A program made the translations under genes and the position numbers. A DNA stretch of 16,731 nucleotides from JAUIEH01 sp964483375 (GTDB taxonomy: Bacteria > Pseudomonadota > Alphaproteobacteria > Caulobacterales > Maricaulaceae): contig CAZABJ010000057.1 of assembly GCA_964483375.1 (NCBI GenBank), positions 1 through 16,731 on the forward strand, given 5' to 3'. The notes under the pieces are model-generated. The model was given only the letters and a program-made list of their open reading frames with translations. It was not told where the DNA came from and ran no database searches. The first letter of the stretch is position 1. Every line of letters starts with the position of its first letter. Below are positions 14,044-16,731 of this stretch, piece after piece.

Positions 14044-15113
14044 ACGCCGCGGAGAACATCGCGCTCGACGTGCGGGAGGAGGATTCCTTCGATGTCGCCG
14101 CGGTGGACGCCGTGCTCAAAGAGGCGGTTCCCGGGCTGTCGGGGACGCCGAAAGTCAAGCAATTCCCCGCCGGCGCGTCCAATCTCACCTTCCGGCTCGA
14201 TTACGACAACCGCGCGCTTGTGTTGCGCCGGCCGCCGCGGGGCGCGCGCCCGAAATCCGGGCACTCGATGATCCGAGAGTTCACCGTCACCCGCGCGTTG
14301 AAGCCGGTCTATCCCGCCGTGCCCGAGGCGCTCTATTACGCCGACGACGAGAATTCCGTGTTGGGCGTTGAGTTCTATGTCATGGACTGCGTCCCCGGCG
14401 CGCTTCTCAACAACGACATTCCGCCCGACTGGGGCTGGGGGGAGGCGGAGACCCGCGAATTCTGCGGCCGCGTTTGGGATAAGCTCATCGAGCTCCATGC
14501 CGTGGACTACAAGGCCGCGGGTCTCAGCGATTTCGGCAAGCCCGACGGCTATGTCGAGCGGCAGGTTCTGGGCTGGAATGCGCGCTATGAAAAAGCGCTG
14601 ACCGAAGACGCCGATCCGTTTGAAGACGTCCGCCAATGGTTGGCTGACAGTCGCCCTGCGACTGAGGCGGGCCATTGCGTCGTCCATGGCGATTTCCGGA
14701 TCGACAATATGATTCTCGGCGAAACGCCGCCGCACGAAATTCGCGCCGTGTTGGACTGGGAGATGTCCGCCATCGGCGACCCGCTGATGGATTTGGGCGC
14801 ATGCCTGGTCTACTGGGTGGAGGCGTCCGACCCCGATGCTCTGATGGGACTGAAAAAACAGCCCTCAGATGCGCCAGGAATGTTCACGCGCCGCGAGGTT
14901 CTCGACTATTACGGTGAAAAGACCGGCCGGAAGGTTGACGATTTCACGTTTTACTATGTCTACGGCGTGTTCCGCTTAGCCGTGGTCGCGCAACAGATTT
15001 ACTATCGTTACTTCCACAAGCATACGACAAACCCAGCTTATGCTCCGTTCGGCCCAGGCGGCCAAGCGCTGGGCCAGTATTGTCGCCATCTCATTCGTAA
15101 CGGCATGGCCTGA
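14040..15113 (+). CDS. APH-fold phosphotransferase, ACAD10/11 kinase-domain/LvaA-like
   Basis: A 357-residue kinase of the aminoglycoside-phosphotransferase (APH) fold. The ATP-side strand L-V-L-R-R-P-P-R-G (60-68), the downstream Arg/Glu in M-I-R-E-F-T-V (77-83), the catalytic loop HGDFRIDN (216-223) with Asp218 and Asn223, and the metal-binding D-W-E-M-S-A-I-G-D-P (Asp239) are all present. This wording (LRRPP, HGDFRIDN, DWE.S.IGDP) is that of the kinase domain fused to ACAD10/ACAD11 in animals and of LvaA in Pseudomonas, which phosphorylate 4-hydroxyacyl-CoA; it does not indicate drug resistance. It starts with GTG at 14040, overlapping the SDR stop (GTGA). A matching ACAD10/11-type dehydrogenase is encoded at 1771 and a second dehydrogenase at 15569. 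The fold is certain; the 4-hydroxyacyl-CoA substrate is inferred. Confidence 0.9.
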   Translation: MNAAENIALDVREEDSFDVAAVDAVLKEAVPGLSGTPKVKQFPAGASNLTFRLDYDNRALVLRRPPRGARPKSGHSMIREFTVTRALKPVYPAVPEALYYADDENSVLGVEFYVMDCVPGALLNNDIPPDWGWGEAETREFCGRVWDKLIELHAVDYKAAGLSDFGKPDGYVERQVLGWNARYEKALTEDADPFEDVRQWLADSRPATEAGHCVVHGDFRIDNMILGETPPHEIRAVLDWEMSAIGDPLMDLGACLVYWVEASDPDALMGLKKQPSDAPGMFTRREVLDYYGEKTGRKVDDFTFYYVYGVFRLAVVAQQIYYRYFHKHTTNPAYAPFGPGGQALGQYCRHLIRNGMA

Positions 15114-15136
15114 AGAGCGACCGGCGGGGAGGGCGC

Positions 15137-15553
15137 GTGAGCACGTTCAACGGCATAGGCGTTGCGCTTCTGGGCGTCCGGCGGATGGACGAAGAACACG
15201 CAACCGCTCGCAAATGGCTCACCTTCCTTTGGCTGCCGATCTTCCCGCTGGGCCGGCGCCAGGTGCGGCTGATTTCCGCGCAGCCGACGACGCACCGGTA
15301 TATCGACTTGGGACCGGCCAATGATGGGGTCGGAGACATTCCGCGCACCTATCTGTTGGGCTGGATTGTTTTCCCCGTGCTTTTATTTTCCCCGCTGTTC
15401 ATTGTGATCGCAGAAGTCTGGGAGGCGTTGGGCTTGCCCGAAGCGTGGCATCGTCCCGCCGGCTTCGCCGCGATCGGATGGTTTGTGGTAGTCGTTTGGA
15501 TTCTCGCCAGTGTTCGGGAGCGTTCGCTTCGTCCGCTCTCCGCCAACCCTTGA
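15137..15553 (+). CDS. Small two-helix membrane protein, function unknown
   Basis: A 138-residue protein starting at GTG 15137, just after GGGGAGGG (15126-15133). The N-terminal half reads W-L-T-F-L-W-L-P-I-F-P-L-G-R-R-Q-V-R (27-44), a pattern seen in a loosely described bacterial family where a short cytosolic beta-like region precedes membrane helices. Two transmembrane segments are visible at about 72-94 and 107-125, followed by a basic tail R-E-R-S-L-R. No catalytic motif is seen. It sits 23 bp after the phosphotransferase and 15 bp before the second acyl-CoA dehydrogenase, so it is surely in the operon. A role in anchoring enzymes at the membrane or in substrate passage is speculation. 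I do not recognise a named gene. Confidence 0.78.
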   Translation: MSTFNGIGVALLGVRRMDEEHATARKWLTFLWLPIFPLGRRQVRLISAQPTTHRYIDLGPANDGVGDIPRTYLLGWIVFPVLLFSPLFIVIAEVWEALGLPEAWHRPAGFAAIGWFVVVVWILASVRERSLRPLSANP

Positions 15554-15568
15554 CGGAAAGGACGCCCG

Positions 15569-16731
15569 ATGTCTGACCTCGAAACGTTCCGCACAGAGAC
15601 CCGCGCGTGGTTAGAGGCGAATTGTCCGCCGGCGATGCGCCAACCCTTGTCGAGCGAGGCGGATGTCTGTTGGGGCGGCCGAAACTGGACGTTTCAATCG
15701 GAGGAGCAACGGCTTTGGCTGGAGCGCATGGCTGAGCGCGGTTGGACGGTCCCGACCTGGCCGAAGGAGTATGGCGGCGGCGGCCTCTCGAAAGATGAAG
15801 CCAAGATTCTCAAACACGAGATGCAAGCGCTTGGCTGCCGGACCCCCTTGGAAAGCTTCGGCATCTGGATGCTTGGGCCGGCGCTTCTGAAATACGGCAC
15901 GCATGAACAGAAGCTGCGCCATATCCCGCCGATCGTGCGGGGGGAGATCCGCTGGTGTCAGGGCTATTCCGAGCCCAACGCCGGCTCTGACCTCGCCTCC
16001 CTCGCAACCAAAGCTGAGGACAAGGGCGACCACTTCATCCTCAACGGCCAGAAAGTTTGGACCTCTTACGCAGACGAGTGCGACTGGATTTTCGCGCTCG
16101 TCCGCACCGGGCCGATGGAGCCCAAGCATGACGGCATCAGCTTCATTTTGGTGGATATGGACCAGCCCGGCGTCACCACCCGCCCCATTAAACTGATCTC
16201 GGGCAAATCCCCCTTCTGCGAGACGTTTTTCGACAATGCGCGGGCGGAGAAAGAGAACCTCATTGGCGCCCGCGACCGCGGTTGGGACGTCGCGAAATAC
16301 TTGCTCACCCATGAGCGCGCCATGATCGGGGACGGCGGCGGCGGGCTCTACAGCAACCGGCCTCTCAGCCACATCGTCGCCGACATGTTGGGCGCTGAGA
16401 GCGGCGAGGTCCCCGATCCGTTTCTGCGGGCGGACATTTCCCAGGTTGATCTCGACGGCATCGCCTTCGTTCTCACCGCCGAGCGCTACAAAGACGAAGC
16501 CAAAGCCGGCCAAGGCATGGGGGCGAAGTCCTCCACGCTGAAATATTACGGGACCGAATTGAACAAGCGCCGCTATGAGCTTCTGATGGAGGCCGGCGGT
16601 TCGGAAGTGCTGGAATGGGAAGGCGAACGCTCAGAGGACGGGCGCGTCGCGCGGGATTGGCTGCGCACCAAGGGCAACTCCATCGAAGGCGGCACGACCG
16701 AAGTCCAGCTCAACATCATCGCCAAGCGGAT
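15569..16731 (+). CDS. Acyl-CoA dehydrogenase, FadE type (3' end cut by the window)
   Basis: An open frame of 387 codons from ATG 15569 (GGAAAGGA upstream) with no stop before the window end. It shows the ACAD plan: E-Y-G-G-G-G-L-S (67-74), W-C-Q-G-Y-S-E-P-N-A-G-S-D-L-A-S (129-144), N-G-Q-K-V-W-T-S-Y-A (159-168), and the C-terminal N-S-I-E-G-G-T-T-E-V-Q-L-N-I-I-A-K-R (370-387). In relatives only about ten residues follow this motif, so the gene is nearly complete. The loop that carries the catalytic Glu in medium-chain ACADs (Y-E-G-T) has Gly here. Glu249 in L-T-H-E-R-A-M is placed like the isovaleryl-CoA dehydrogenase base and is the likely substitute. The region at 255-296 has an unusual Gly run and an acidic insert. 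It probably oxidises a bulky or branched acyl-CoA, possibly with a partner ACAD encoded downstream. Confidence 0.92.
   Translation, partial: MSDLETFRTETRAWLEANCPPAMRQPLSSEADVCWGGRNWTFQSEEQRLWLERMAERGWTVPTWPKEYGGGGLSKDEAKILKHEMQALGCRTPLESFGIWMLGPALLKYGTHEQKLRHIPPIVRGEIRWCQGYSEPNAGSDLASLATKAEDKGDHFILNGQKVWTSYADECDWIFALVRTGPMEPKHDGISFILVDMDQPGVTTRPIKLISGKSPFCETFFDNARAEKENLIGARDRGWDVAKYLLTHERAMIGDGGGGLYSNRPLSHIVADMLGAESGEVPDPFLRADISQVDLDGIAFVLTAERYKDEAKAGQGMGAKSSTLKYYGTELNKRRYELLMEAGGSEVLEWEGERSEDGRVARDWLRTKGNSIEGGTTEVQLNIIAKR

Noticed and set aside
13983..14735. 250-codon minus-strand open frame
   Set aside because: Antisense to the phosphotransferase gene, which has intact kinase motifs; no recognisable protein.
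14040..15113. Aminoglycoside resistance kinase
   Set aside because: The fold is APH, but LRRPP, HGDFRIDN and DWE.S.IGDP belong to the ACAD10/11-LvaA metabolic branch, and the context is CoA metabolism.
15611..16513. 300-codon open frame on the minus strand
   Set aside because: It is fully antisense to the second acyl-CoA dehydrogenase, whose protein shows all family motifs. High GC content keeps antisense frames open; the translated product resembles no family.

Overview
The window looks like chromosomal DNA from a GC-rich, aerobic alphaproteobacterium. A Hyphomonadaceae/Caulobacterales- or sphingomonad-like lineage is the best guess, judging from protein style, the TonB-dependent receptor type and many GTG/ATG starts behind GGGAG-type ribosome sites; no marker gene proves it. 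A run of exactly 100 N inside the receptor gene shows this is a draft or metagenome scaffold. I saw no RNA genes, insertion sequences or CRISPR arrays.

Layout. (1) 59-1477, minus strand: a serine alpha/beta hydrolase and a DoxX-like four-helix membrane protein. (2) 1771-8816, plus strand: a seven-gene lipid-degradation operon: an ACAD10/11-type acyl-CoA dehydrogenase, a hotdog thioesterase, a MaoC-type enoyl-CoA hydratase, an MFE-2-type (3R)-hydroxyacyl-CoA dehydrogenase, two zinc-free MDR reductases and a fatty acyl-CoA ligase. It ends in a strong intrinsic terminator. (3) 9000-11378, minus strand: a TonB-dependent outer-membrane receptor with its own terminator and an internal assembly gap. 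(4) 11644 to the window end, plus strand, divergent from the receptor: an adducin-like class II aldolase homologue, two SDRs, an APH-fold phosphotransferase of the ACAD10/11-LvaA type, a small membrane protein and a second acyl-CoA dehydrogenase cut by the window end.

How the genes may work together (inference). The receptor would import a hydrophobic or bulky acid, the ligase would make its CoA thioester, and the dehydrogenases, MaoC hydratase and (3R)-dehydrogenase would run a D-specific beta-oxidation spiral. The most notable point is that the window encodes, as separate genes, both halves of the animal ACAD10/ACAD11 fusion proteins: an APH-like kinase and a GRIHH-type dehydrogenase. In Pseudomonas levulinate catabolism (Lva) and in mammalian ACAD10/11 this pair handles 4-hydroxyacyl-CoAs by phosphorylation followed by phosphate elimination. 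The locus is therefore a candidate pathway for gamma-hydroxy acids (or lactone- or keto-acid-derived substrates) feeding a (3R)-specific spiral. No thiolase, electron-transfer flavoprotein or transcriptional regulator lies in the window, so the pathway is incomplete here.
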